Shown here piece by piece: positions 43,671-54,200 of a stretch of DNA of 64,000 bases. The stretch covers positions 260,636,437-260,700,436 of the forward strand of contig NC_081410.1 of NCBI RefSeq assembly GCF_030272615.1, written 5' to 3'. This DNA is from Cryptomeria japonica. Taxonomy: Eukaryota; Streptophyta; Pinopsida; Cupressales; Cupressaceae. The notes beneath the pieces are model-generated. The model had not been told where the DNA came from. It saw nothing but the letters and a program-made list of their open reading frames with translations, and did no database searches. The translations under genes were made by a program, and so were the position numbers. The first letter of the stretch is position 1; each line of letters opens with the position of its first letter.

Positions 43671-43711
43671 TTTAAATGGACCCCAACATGCAATGAAGCT
43701 TTCTTAAAGCT

Positions 43712-43743
43712 TAAGCATGCTTTGACTTAAGCATGCTTTGACT
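43712..43743 (+). repeat. 16-bp tandem duplication causing a frameshift
   Basis: TAAGCATGCTTTGACT occurs at 43712-43727 and 43728-43743. Sixteen extra bases change the frame by one, which matches the shift between the RT and RNase H frames. Confidence 0.9.
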
Positions 43744-44910
43744 CAAGCACCAGTTCTTAAGGGGCCAAATTGGTCTTTACCATTCCAAATCCATACAGAT
43801 GCATTTGATTATGCAATAGGAGCAGTGCTAGGCCAAAGAATTGACAAATTGGAAAATGCAATATATTATATTAGTAAGAATTTGCAAGGACCTGAATTGA
43901 ATTATATAATTACTGAAAAGGAAATGCTAGCTGTCATATATTCACTTAACAAATTTAGACACTATATCATAGGGTATCCCATATTTGTGCATATAGATCA
44001 TACCGCAATAAGATATCTCATGAATAAGCTATCAATCACTAGTAGATTAGCTCACTGGCTATTGTTGATGCAAGAATTTGATATCACGGTTGTTGATAAG
44101 CCAGGGAAGTCTAATGTGGTTGCAGATTACCTTTCACATCTTCAATTGCAGGAAGATTCCACAATAATAGATGAAACTTTTCCAGATGAACATTTGTTTC
44201 TCATACAGGCTCACACCCCTTGGTATGTTGATATTGCCAACTATCTAGCTACAGCTAAGATGCCAATTTATTTCTCTCCTAGGGAAAAAAGGTTGCTAGT
44301 TGAAAAAAGTTTTAACTTTTCATGGATTGTTGATTGTCTATTTTATACTAGACCTGACCAAGTCATGCGAAGATGTGTCAGAGAAGATGAAACATATGAC
44401 ATCTTGCATGCATGCCGTGATGAACCATGTGGAGGTCATTTTGCTGCCAAAAGAACAGCACTAAAAATACTTAATACAAGATACTATTGGCCCACATTAC
44501 AGAAGGATGCAACTCAGTACACAAGGAAATATGACAGATGTCAGCGAATGGGCAAACCTACAAAATCTAATGAAATGCCACTATATCCTCAAATATCAGT
44601 TGCACCATTTGACAAATGCGGATTAGATTTTGTTGGCCCAATTGATCCCCCTTCTAATGGCAAATCTTATATCTTGGTATGTACAGACTATGTAACAAAA
44701 TGGGTAGAAGCTACAACCATGAAACATGCAAGAGATAATAAGGTGGCTGAGTTTCTCTATGAGGAGATATTTACAAGATATGGAGTACTAAGGGAAATTG
44801 TCTCTGACCAAGGACCTCAATTTACTTCAATATTGATAAAGGAATTGGTCAATGAATACAATATAAGACATAGGAAATCTACTCCATATCATCCACAGTC
44901 TAATGGATAG
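43738..44910 (+). pseudogene. RNase H and integrase of the Athila-like element
   Basis: 390 codons. RNase H starts at HTDAFDYAIGAVL (D21), with TEKEMLAVIYSL and FVHIDHTAIRYL (D87). In the integrase zinc module, H224 and H234 are followed by KYDRCQR: the first of the two expected cysteines is Tyr at 265, so only C268 remains. The core has GLDFVG (D297) and SDQGPQF (D357). Amber TAG at 44908 interrupts two residues before the catalytic Glu (VEVTNREF), giving the D,D(35)E spacing only across the stop. Two lesions therefore hit integrase directly. Confidence 0.9.
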
Positions 44911-45500
44911 GTAGAAGTTACAAATAGAGAGTTTGAGGCTATTCTTACAAAAATAGTGTCTGTTCATAGGAAAGATTGGTCTCATCGGCTTTCAGAAGCA
45001 ATTTGGGCATATAGAACAACTTGGAAAACACCAATTGGTTTCACACCTTTTGAGATGGTTTATGGCAAAACAACAATGATGCCTATTGAATTTGAGCATA
45101 AAACTTTGAGAACAGCTTTGCAATTAAATATGACATTGTCTGAAGCACAGAAAGAACGCATTCAATAATTAAATTCTCTAGATGAATGGAGAAAGACAGT
45201 TGTTCACTAGACACAACTGATTCAAAATCAAAGAGCAAAATGGCATGATAAATATATCAGGGAAAAGAAATTCGAATTTGGTGACTAGGCACTACTTTAT
45301 GATTCCAGATATAAAGATACTATGGGAAAGCTTCAAACCAAGTGGTTAGGTCCTTATGAGATAGAAGAAGTTTTCCAAAATGGAGCAGTCTATTTGTCTA
45401 CAATTGATCCTGTTCAATTTAAACTCTTAGTAAATGGGCACCAACTAAGACTATATCATAAGCCAGCTACTAAAGAAGATTTCCTATAGCGGTTTGTTCC
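44911..45500 (+). pseudogene. Integrase C-terminal part
   Basis: Continues the integrase frame: WAYRTTWKTPIGFTPFEMVYGK, then TMGKLQTKWLGPYEIEEVF, a GPY/F-type module that guides integration. Stops at about 45166, 45208, 45286 and 45487. Confidence 0.85.
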
Positions 45501-45516
45501 ATAAAGTGACATAAAG

Positions 45517-45621
45517 GTTCCTGCAGCCACTGAAAAGGTTCCTGCAGCCACTTAAAAGGTTCCTGCAGCAACTGATAAGGATTCTACAGCAACTCATGAG
45601 CTTCCTGTTGCAATTAAGCAA
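45517..45621 (+). repeat. Five 21-bp repeats encoding VPAATEK-like units
   Basis: Five tandem 7-codon units, the first three close to GTTCCTGCAGCCACT plus GAAAAG, the last two diverged. They form the end of pol. The DNA phrase CTGCAGCCA also recurs in this element's LTRs. Confidence 0.85.
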
Positions 45622-46144
45622 GCTAATAAAGGTAATGTTCCTGCAACCTCTGTAGTGAACATATTTGCCAGTTCATAATAAAATATTTCCATTTTATATG
45701 GGAATATTCTTCTTCGTGCATAAAATCCCATCCACGACATTCCATCCCACGTTCTTACCTATCATTTCATTTCATTTTGCCTTCATTTTTGTGCAATGCA
45801 GGTACATGTATATTGTATTTTATTTTAATTATGCATTTATTAGTTCATTATGATTATATCCTGTTTAAATCCGCTCCACTACCTGAAATCTTGTCAGCTT
45901 GTGTGGACACGTGCTAGGTTAAGTTGGGGGGTACTTTATGGTTCGTTTTCCAATATGATTAATTATCAGTCGTTTTTGGTACCCCAAATTGATCTACTCC
46001 CCATAATTACTGATTATGTTATTATTTCACACAAGTGAATAATAAAGTCTGCTGCCAGACTTAAGATATGTAAAGAGATTTCATTTTTTTAGCAATACTG
46101 TCAAATATTTTGGTTCAGCTGCAGAGAGAAAAATATCAAAGTAA
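45622..46144 (+). other. Spacer between pol and the third ORF
   Basis: No ORF. A pyrimidine-rich run ending TTTTGTGCAATGCAG-GTAC near 45800 could be a splice acceptor for a subgenomic RNA, but this is only a guess. Confidence 0.35.
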
Positions 46145-48463
46145 AAGATAGGCGGTGATCTAATTCACCATGAGCCAACGGTCCATGAAGGGTTGCTGTA
46201 GGATGGTGTTTGTGAGCATTATTTCCAAAACCACAGCTGGTTGGATTACTTCTTGAAAATCAGGGATTACAATGAAGAAATTGCGGTAGAATTCATGCAT
46301 TCCTTTGATGAAGGAGAAGCTACGGTTAAAGGCTTGAGGGTAATTGCTATGGAATAGCGAATAGAAAAAGTAATAGGGTTGCTGCAGGAAGGAGAACTCT
46401 TTCCGGAATCAAAAGATGCAAGGAGTGCTAGGGAAAAGTTCACAACTCCCACTGATGGACCCTTAATGGTGGATAGACAAGGAACTAGAAGGGTTTCTCT
46501 ACTAGCACATTGGCCTCAAGTAGTTTTGTATGTTATGAAATACATTACATGTGAAGGGTGGTATTCAAACCTGCATTCACCTCATTTTAAGTTACTTAGC
46601 CATCTGCGGCATGGCCGGCGAGTTAATGTACCTAATTTCTTATACCATCTCATTTCTACAAGTGCTAAGGAGATGCAAAAGAACGGAAATCGCTCCATTA
46701 GCCATCATGGATTGGTTAAGCTACTTGTACAGCGGTCCCTGAGAGATGTTTCACAAATAGAATGGGGTGTATTTGAGGATATACAACAATTTAGGGTTGA
46801 TGATGCCCCTGTTGCAGATAATTTGCCAGTTGAAGAAGAAAATGTTGCAGATAATCCACCTATTGAAGATGAGGGTTTATTTGTTGCTGAAGGAGCCACA
46901 GTTATTATGGAAGAAAATATTGAATCAGAACCAATTAAAGAACAACCCTTTACTTCTCTTCAAAGAGATTCGCCAGTTTTGCGAAGGAAGGGAAAAGAGT
47001 TAGAAATGGGTGAAACAAAGGAAGAATTTGTTACTCAGTCGTAGGTAACTCAGATTCCTCCTGCAGCCAAGAGGCGTAGGACAAAAATAAAAGCTCCTAT
47101 AGCCATTCCAAAAGTGTATGTGAGAAGAACACGAAGGAGGACATAGAAGACTCAACCTGTGGGTAATCCAGCAGAGGTTATTGCAATAGAAAAATCGGAA
47201 GAAGGAAGCCCTATGGAGGATGAAATTCAAGAAAATGTTGTGGAGATTCAAGAAAATGTTGTTGAGGATAAACTAGAAAATCTTGCTTCTGTGGCACTAC
47301 AATTTGAAGAAAATGTTGAAGATGTTCTACAACAGCCTGAGGAAAATATGGCAGGTATTCCAGCTCAGAATGAGGAGTTTATTAAAGAAATCCCGCAATC
47401 TAAGGTAGTACCTATAAGACCTCCTTCATCCCTAAGTATTTTATCTATTGCTTTAACATTTTATAGACAATGGGAAATGGAGAAGGATAGGTTGCAAGGG
47501 ATTATTGATAAACAGCAAAAAGAGATTGAAAAGAGAGATAACAGAATTGAAGAATTAGAAGCTAAGGTAGAAATAATTTATGGTATAGTTCCTGAGTTGA
47601 TGCAATGTAGGGCACCTCCAAGAATTTATGTAGTACATTTGAAAGAGCGGTACCTGAACTTCAAATTAAACTGCATTGTTAGGGACCTTAATCCTTCCTT
47701 AGAAACACCTGAAGAATTCTTTTTTGCTTATCAGACCTCTCCACCTGCTGTGAAAAATTTGCTATGTGAATTATATTTACATAACTATGTTGTACCTTCA
47801 GACAGGGAGTGGAATCCTTTATTGTATATTGGGGATATCCATATCAGAGCTTTAATGTCATGGATCCAAAATGAGATTATCATAGGGCCACAAGCCAGGG
47901 AGTATGAAAAATTAGAATTTGACTGTCCATTGCCATTAAGAAGGGAGTCACAAGAACCAAGGGTTCTTTATTATGATTGGAAAAAGTTACTAATAAGAGA
48001 TGATGTTAATAAAATAGTGCTTCCAATGAGAGAAGAAGTTTATCAAGCATATGAGCATTTGGTTCAAACTAGCAGGGCAGCTGCAATGGAAGGGTTAACT
48101 CGGCACTGGAATAATCTACCAGAACATTTAAAATAGGGAGAACCTTACTCACTACAAAATTTTCATGCATCCATGCAAAGAGCCCCCAAATACATACAGT
48201 TAGGTAGGGAGAAAGCCAACAACTAGCTACCATTGATCTTTCAACCTCTGATCCTTATGTGGCCACTCTTGGCATGCCAGCCAATAGAACAGAATTATGA
48301 TGTATTCACAGAAGAAATAGCTAGATGGGTCAAGCTGGAAAAAATGAAAGGATTTTATTGGAACTTGGCTTCAGGGGGGACAGGTCAAGGCACTGTTGGT
48401 GATTTAAGGGTTATAGTGAGAATAAAAAAATTTCCTTTTGCTATAGGATCAGCAAACTCTTAA
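46145..48463 (+). pseudogene. Third ORF in env position, plant transposon protein type
   Basis: One frame of about 773 codons from 46145 to TAA 48461, just before the PPT, with six internal stops, all TAG (46199, 46355, 47042, 47144, 48134, 48224). The N-terminal part reads HYFQNHSWLDYFLKIRDYN, EFMHSFDEGEATVKGLRVI and RRVSLLAHWPQVVLYVMKYI. An acidic Glu/Val-rich middle follows, with a Lys/Arg patch near 47060-47140, then a coiled coil (WEMEKDRLQGIIDKQQKEIEKRD, about 47475-47570) and a C-terminal globular part. No signal peptide or membrane segment is evident, so this does not look like a fusion glycoprotein. Extra ORFs after pol occur in Athila-type elements; the function is unknown. Confidence 0.75.
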
Positions 48464-48475
48464 AGTTGGGGGGCA
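48462..48475 (+). promoter_or_regulatory. Polypurine tract of the Athila-like element
   Basis: AAAGTTGGGGGGCA directly precedes the 3' LTR start TGATAAG and overlaps the stop codon of the third ORF. Confidence 0.9.
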
Positions 48476-49734
48476 TGATAAGTTGATACTTTGTCATGTT
48501 TTTACCATAAAAACTCTTAGGTTTTTGACATCTTTTGGGTTGCATTATGGTAGTAAAGTATTGTGAATTGACTATATGTATTCCATGTGTAAACCTGAAC
48601 TTATGAAATCATGTTTGAACATTGTCGGTCTATTCCTGCAGCCATACCAATTTATTCTTGCAGCCAAGTGGTTTATTCCTATTGTTATGCGGATTATTTG
48701 GCATAATGTTATATGTGAGTTAATGAATGTATTAATTAAGTAAAATACGTATGCATGTCCTTGTATGTTGTTCTTGTTTAGTGCAGATAATAAATGATGC
48801 CATGATGGATGTTCTCCTTTCGCACCTAAGGAATGAAGAATCACATATGAGATAACTGGAGATCAAATTGAAGAAGAGCCAAGCGAGCACAAGATATGGC
48901 ATAACCAAAGCATCCATACATCACTATGGGAGTTTAACTCTAGTGGGCATTGAATTCACAAAATATCGCTACGGCGTGCAAAGACTATGGTTCAGGTCAG
49001 ATCCAAGTTTCCTTTAGCCAAGCTCTAGTTATCTTCTTCATCTGTCAATCATCCGCCTCTTCTTCTGGGTGTGATTTGAGTTGTCCATTATAGTTGACCT
49101 TTTCTTTATAATAAGCTCTTCCTTTTTCTTAGAGGTTAGACAGAATAGAAAGGAATAGAGCAGAGAATTGTGAGAGGCATTTTGGAGTTTTTTTTTTAGA
49201 ACATGTAATCATTTTTAGGAAGAAATGAATGAAAAATATGTTGTTCTGATCTGTTAAAAGTATTTTGTTGGAAGCTTGATATCACTCATCCAAGGGGCCC
49301 CACTTGGTGAGTGATCCTATGTTTATGTTTATTGAAATTATTTTTTCTTTAGTTGCAGTAGAAGTTCATGCCTAGATTGTTCCTGCACCCACTAGAAATA
49401 GATCCACTGACTGTTCCTGCAGCCAAGCCAGTATAGAGTCATTTCCGTTATTTACATTAGATCATTCTACCATAGTTTTTATAAATTTTCATGTAGCCTT
49501 CTATGATTTCCATTCTTTCTTTTCCTTTCTACATAATGTTAAGTTACTACAGCAATGCAAAATAGCCATTGAAGGAGCTTAGTGCATATATAGTGCAGAC
49601 CCATTTCAAGTTTTATGTCCCTAGGTTGATAACTAAATGAACACTAGCCATGAAAATAGTAACTTTACCAAATGAATGTCCAAACTTCAGATTGAGATTT
49701 CAATTAGAGTTATTATTATTATAGTTAGTAGACA
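48476..49734 (+). mobile_element. 3' LTR of the Athila-like element
   Basis: 1,259 bp, collinear with the 5' LTR, ending AGTTAGTAGACA before TCTCC. Confidence 0.93.
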
Positions 49735-49984
49735 TCTCCCATTGATTGAAGGATTAAAAAGAATGGTTCAAAGTGATAAACTTGGTGTTGATATCTTGTG
49801 TGGTATTTCTCATATTGTTGATTCTATCATTATTCCCATGAAGAGTTGTGATGAAGCCCTAGGTTATATACAACCTCTTAGTCATGTTAATCATTCCATT
49901 CCTTTGACTAATCCTATGGCTAGTGTCCCTACATTTACATCAAACATCATGGCTACCTCTACACAAAATGTCATACCTATGAAT

Positions 49985-50156
49985 GTTAGTCAAGGGGGAA
50001 AATCCTCTTCTTTCATTCCTCCTACCATGAGTCTTACATGTCTTACCCAATCTTCTCCTATACCTATGATGTTAGTCAAGGTGGTAACTCCTCTTCTTTC
50101 ATTCCTCCTACCACGAGTCTTCCATTTGTTACCCAATCTTCTCCCATACCTACCTA
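49985..50156 (+). repeat. 86-bp tandem duplication in element B Gag
   Basis: Copies starting at 49985 and 50071 share GTTAGTCAAGG, TCCTCTTCTTTCATTCCTCC and CCCAATCTTCTCC. As 86 is not a multiple of three it explains the frame change; the A copy has no such duplication. Confidence 0.85.
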
Positions 50157-50418
50157 TCATAATACTCCACCTCCTTATTCTCAACCCCCACCTTCCTATA
50201 ATAATAACCCTCATTATTCTCAACCCCTTCCTTCATTCAACAATGTTACCCCTCCTTCTCAATCCAACATGTATAATTTCAATCCTTCTACTGAAGCTAC
50301 CATCAATAATCTAGCCCAAACATTGTCTTCCTTGCAACAACAAATAGCTTCTATGAATCAATCTAAGTATAATGTGCCCACATTTGATGTAGTGTTCCCA
50401 TTATCCAATGACATTGTC

Positions 50419-50421
50419 TGA
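50419..50421 (+). other. Shared in-frame TGA (copy B)
   Basis: TGA homologous to 29779-29781 of element A. Confidence 0.85.
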
Positions 50422-51294
50422 GTTGTCCCTCCTAAACATGTAGAAGTCCCTCAATTAGAGCTTTATAATGGAAAAGGTGATCCCTTGACTCATGTTAAAA
50501 TATTTCAAACTTTGTGTAGTGACTTTGATCATCACCAAAGATTGTTGGCTAAATTGTTTACTAGAACATTAAAGGATAAAGCTTTGCAATGGTATTATTC
50601 TTTGCCTCCTTATTATATTACTTCTTTTCAACAATTGGCTAATTCTTTTACTCAACAATTTCACAATAATATTGGTCCTAAGATTACTTTGACTCGTTTG
50701 ATGCATTGTAAGCAAGGTGTTAAAGAAAAAGTGACTGATTTATTGGTAGATATAAGCATTTCTCAAATTTCTTTTCCTATGCTTGATCAAGATATTCAAA
50801 ATATTTTTATTTCTAATTTACAAAAAGATATTAGGGATAAACTTCTCTTTTCTGAGTTTACTTCCTTTACGCAGTTGTGCACAATACTTCACAACTATCA
50901 TCTTATTGTGGGTCAATTGGAACAATCATCATCTTTAATGGCTCCAAGTGATAAAAGTGAAATTTCTCAACAACCATTTGCAAAGTTCAAACCAAATAAG
51001 GGATTCATCAAATTCAATCATAACAACAACACTCAAGTGGTAGCCGCAACATGTGTGCCTCCTTTGTCCAAATACTTTAGAAAAGAATTCATTCCTCTTA
51101 ATGAATCTTTGCATAGTATTATGTCTCAATTGTTACAAAGGAATGTGTTGAAACTTTCCCCTACCAAACCAATAGATCCATCTAAGACATCCTCACCTTT
51201 CTTTGATCCTAAAGCCTTTTTCCAATAACATCATCAACCCAGTCATGACACTGAAAAGTGTTGTTCTTTGAGAAGTAGGATTTAAGACTTGATT

Positions 51295-54200
51295 GATAAT
51301 GTTACCAATTTTTGCACACTGTTCAAAGTAGGAGACTTGAAGAAGTTATTGTTATTAATGGCGAGAGGTACATATATTCAATGTTGATTAATCATATTTT
51401 AAATGAAGGATTTCAATAAGTTTTAGATTTATTATGCAAAATCATAACAAAAAATTATCAAAAAGATGCATGGCATTGTAGTTCTTTTCTATTTCATTAT
51501 AAAGTATACAAAAGATTGTTTAAACATTGTTGTTTAATACTTTGAAGAAGAAAAAATGTTTATAGGTCCCACACAAACCATGGGAATGACTAAACCACAT
51601 TGGTTAAATATAGGAGATAAACTATGCAACTAAAAGTAAGAACAAGAAGAAAACATATAATGAAGCATTTTGTCTATCATTGCCTATTCAATATCGTGAT
51701 GATGTGTGATCTTCAGCCCTGTCATCAAATTTGTTTGTATATTCAGCCCTTGATCTCTTAGGTTTAAGTACACCTACAAAATGTTAAGAGATAGGTTAGA
51801 GCTGGGGACAAAAGTTTCATCATAAGTTAATAGTTGAGTAGCTTAAAAACTATGAGTTGTCAATCTGATCCAACCATGTTAGTGATATGCAGAGAGAATC
51901 AATATCAAATCATCAAAGTACAAATGAAAATCATCAGAGAAGGGATAATTCCCTATTTTATCTAACTTGTTTGTCCACTATGCAGATATAGGTACATAAT
52001 GCATTATTGATTCATCATGATTAACATTTAAAGCATGTGGTGTAAAATGAGGCTCCCACAAGGGTTGAGCCTAGCATGCTAATATGTCAATATTGCTTCA
52101 TTGACCAGGGACATCACTCACAATAGTGAAACCTTTAGGATCATTGTTATGAATGGTGTGCTTGTGTCCAATGGAACCATACTAGCTTATTAAACGACCA
52201 GACAACCCCAATAGGATCTCTGAAAATTAATAGCAACTCATCATAGGATAGTGCATTCACAATACCAAGAAATACATTCAAGTAACAGAAGAAAATCATT
52301 CAAAAGGATAACCCAAAGACAAAAGAGTGCAGTGCCTAAAAAATATCCAGAGATGATTTCAGTATCTCGGGGTCATATAATCATAATGAAGCCATTAACA
52401 ATAGTGTCAGAAGAAAGACAGTCATCTTTTGACTGTCATCAACAAGCATACAATGAATAGGCTAAAGAGAATTCAAATCAATGTATATCTTGTACAAGGA
52501 CTACGATATTCAAAGAAATGACAACCCTCATTCAAAGATGATCAGTCACAAAGGCTAAGAAGATACCCCATGGTGGTATTTAATAGTCAAAACAACCATA
52601 TGCAACCATATACAAAGGTACAACTCAACAAAATTCATAATAATATTTGTTACAAAGGATACTACAATCATTTAGGATAGTATATTAATAGTGAATCACA
52701 TCAGCACACAGTAAAGCACCTCTAGAAGTCAATAGTAGCACTTTCAATTCTTAGAGAAGCCAATATAAGGCACACCATGGCAATGTATGTGCAATCATAG
52801 TTAGAGAAACTACACAATAGAGACAGATTTAATAGTGATGAGGTCTTTCATAGTCGAGAAAGCATCAGTCCTAGAAGTCCAAAAACACCACAAAATCCCA
52901 GAGCCTTCATACAATAGACAATCCCAAGCATGTCAAGGACAGTGTGCCTTCTTGCAGATCATTAAGTGAGCAATAAGATAGGGATATAATGATGGTTCAT
53001 GGAGGCTTCAAGAGAAGCTATAGATCCATTGTCAAATCAAAGTGCAGTTAGTGAAAAAGGAAACAAACCCTTGTTAAGATTGATTTGACCCTGTCAACCT
53101 AGAATACCCCGCATGTGACTAAGAAATGAGAAGAAAAGAATAATCATAATGCAGGGATATAAACAGTACACAGACTCAATCAGAACAGTCTCAAGAAAAT
53201 AATGAAGTGACTCTAACACTATATAATAAAAGAGATCAAGATATAATATTGCCCAAGATCAAACATATCGGATGTTACTGTCATGTACTTTGACTATTAC
53301 CTTCTATCATAAAGGATTCTTTCTCATAAATGAGAGCAATATATAGTAAAGAATCTCAAAGAAGAAGGGGTTGTCAAATAGACACAAAGAGCAGTCATGA
53401 TTATGAGATAGAGATCGTTGTCAAAAAGATAGTAAAAGGGCATCCATTAATGGAAAAATCTGAGATCATGAAGGCAACACTCACAAACATGTGGAGAAAG
53501 CATATATTCAAAGCAAATTTAGTGATGATAATATTTGTAGTAGTTTTTCAAAGCCATTCACATCCATGGGCAGTAATGAGACTAGAGTGCCACAAATTTT
53601 ATGCAATCATGATATAGTGTTAGAACAACTCCAGACATGAAGATATCAAAAAGGATAGTATGCTTTAATAAATCAACAAAAAAATCATTGTCCATGCAAA
53701 CAAAAGGGCATACCATGGAGGCTCAAAGAACAATAAAAGGTAAAATAACAATGGTATTTATTGTCCAAAGGCCAACACAATAAAATAATGAATAAGAAGT
53801 CACAACTCATATGACTTTGCAGCCCAAGAGATCACACAATAATACAATGCACATGAGCAGCCATGTATGTATCCTTGTATGCATTCATTAATGACAATTA
53901 GGGCAACTTTCAGCAGTAGATACATTGATACCATTGTCGATGCAGCTATACCATAAATAGTCATCATACATAATTAACAATTAAGGGCATTAATGATAAC
54001 AACCAAATCTTTAAAATTTGTAAGTGAAGCATTAAGAATAGTCATAGAAGCATTTCCAAAGAGAATCCCTAAGCAGTATTTGAAACAGTGAATAAAACAA
54101 AGAATCCATACATAGTCCTCTATGAGTAAATTAATACTATCAAAATGAAGTAGATAGTGAACATCATGATGGCATGGTCGAAATGCACATGGATACAATC

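Larger units (their letters stand above)
38630..49739 (+). mobile_element. Athila-like Ty3/gypsy element inserted in B
   Basis: Element 38635-49734 (11.1 kb) with TSD TCTCC at 38630-38634 and 49735-49739; removing it rejoins the B Gag frame (ESL-PLIEGLKRM). Order: LTR, tRNA-Asp-type PBS, gag, protease, RT, RNase H, integrase, spacer, third ORF, PPT, LTR. RT before integrase makes it Ty3; the PBS, the DLG protease motif and an extra ORF after pol point to Athila or a related lineage. The LTRs (1,261 and 1,259 bp) differ visibly at a few percent of positions. Stops and two small indels make it non-functional. Confidence 0.95.
49735..51299 (+). pseudogene. Element B Gag, central part
   Basis: Resumes with PLIEGLKRMVQSDK and continues collinear with A: Pro/Ser-rich stretch, capsid (LELYNGKGDPLTHVKIFQ; KALQWYYSLPPY), Lys/Asn-rich part and the knuckle remnant HHQPSHDTEKC. 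An 86-bp tandem duplication at 49985-50156 shifts the frame, TGA at 50419 matches that of A, and TAA at 51226 falls at the knuckle. Insertion C interrupts it at 51299 inside the frame (DLIDN). Confidence 0.85.

Noticed and set aside
46145-48463. Third ORF as a retroviral envelope protein
   Set aside because: It is in the env position, but I see no signal peptide, membrane anchor or glycoprotein-like Cys pattern; the sequence pattern is that of plant transposon proteins.
53330-53617. 95-codon ORF in insertion C
   Set aside because: Length is within chance for this AT content, and no domain or repeat supports coding.
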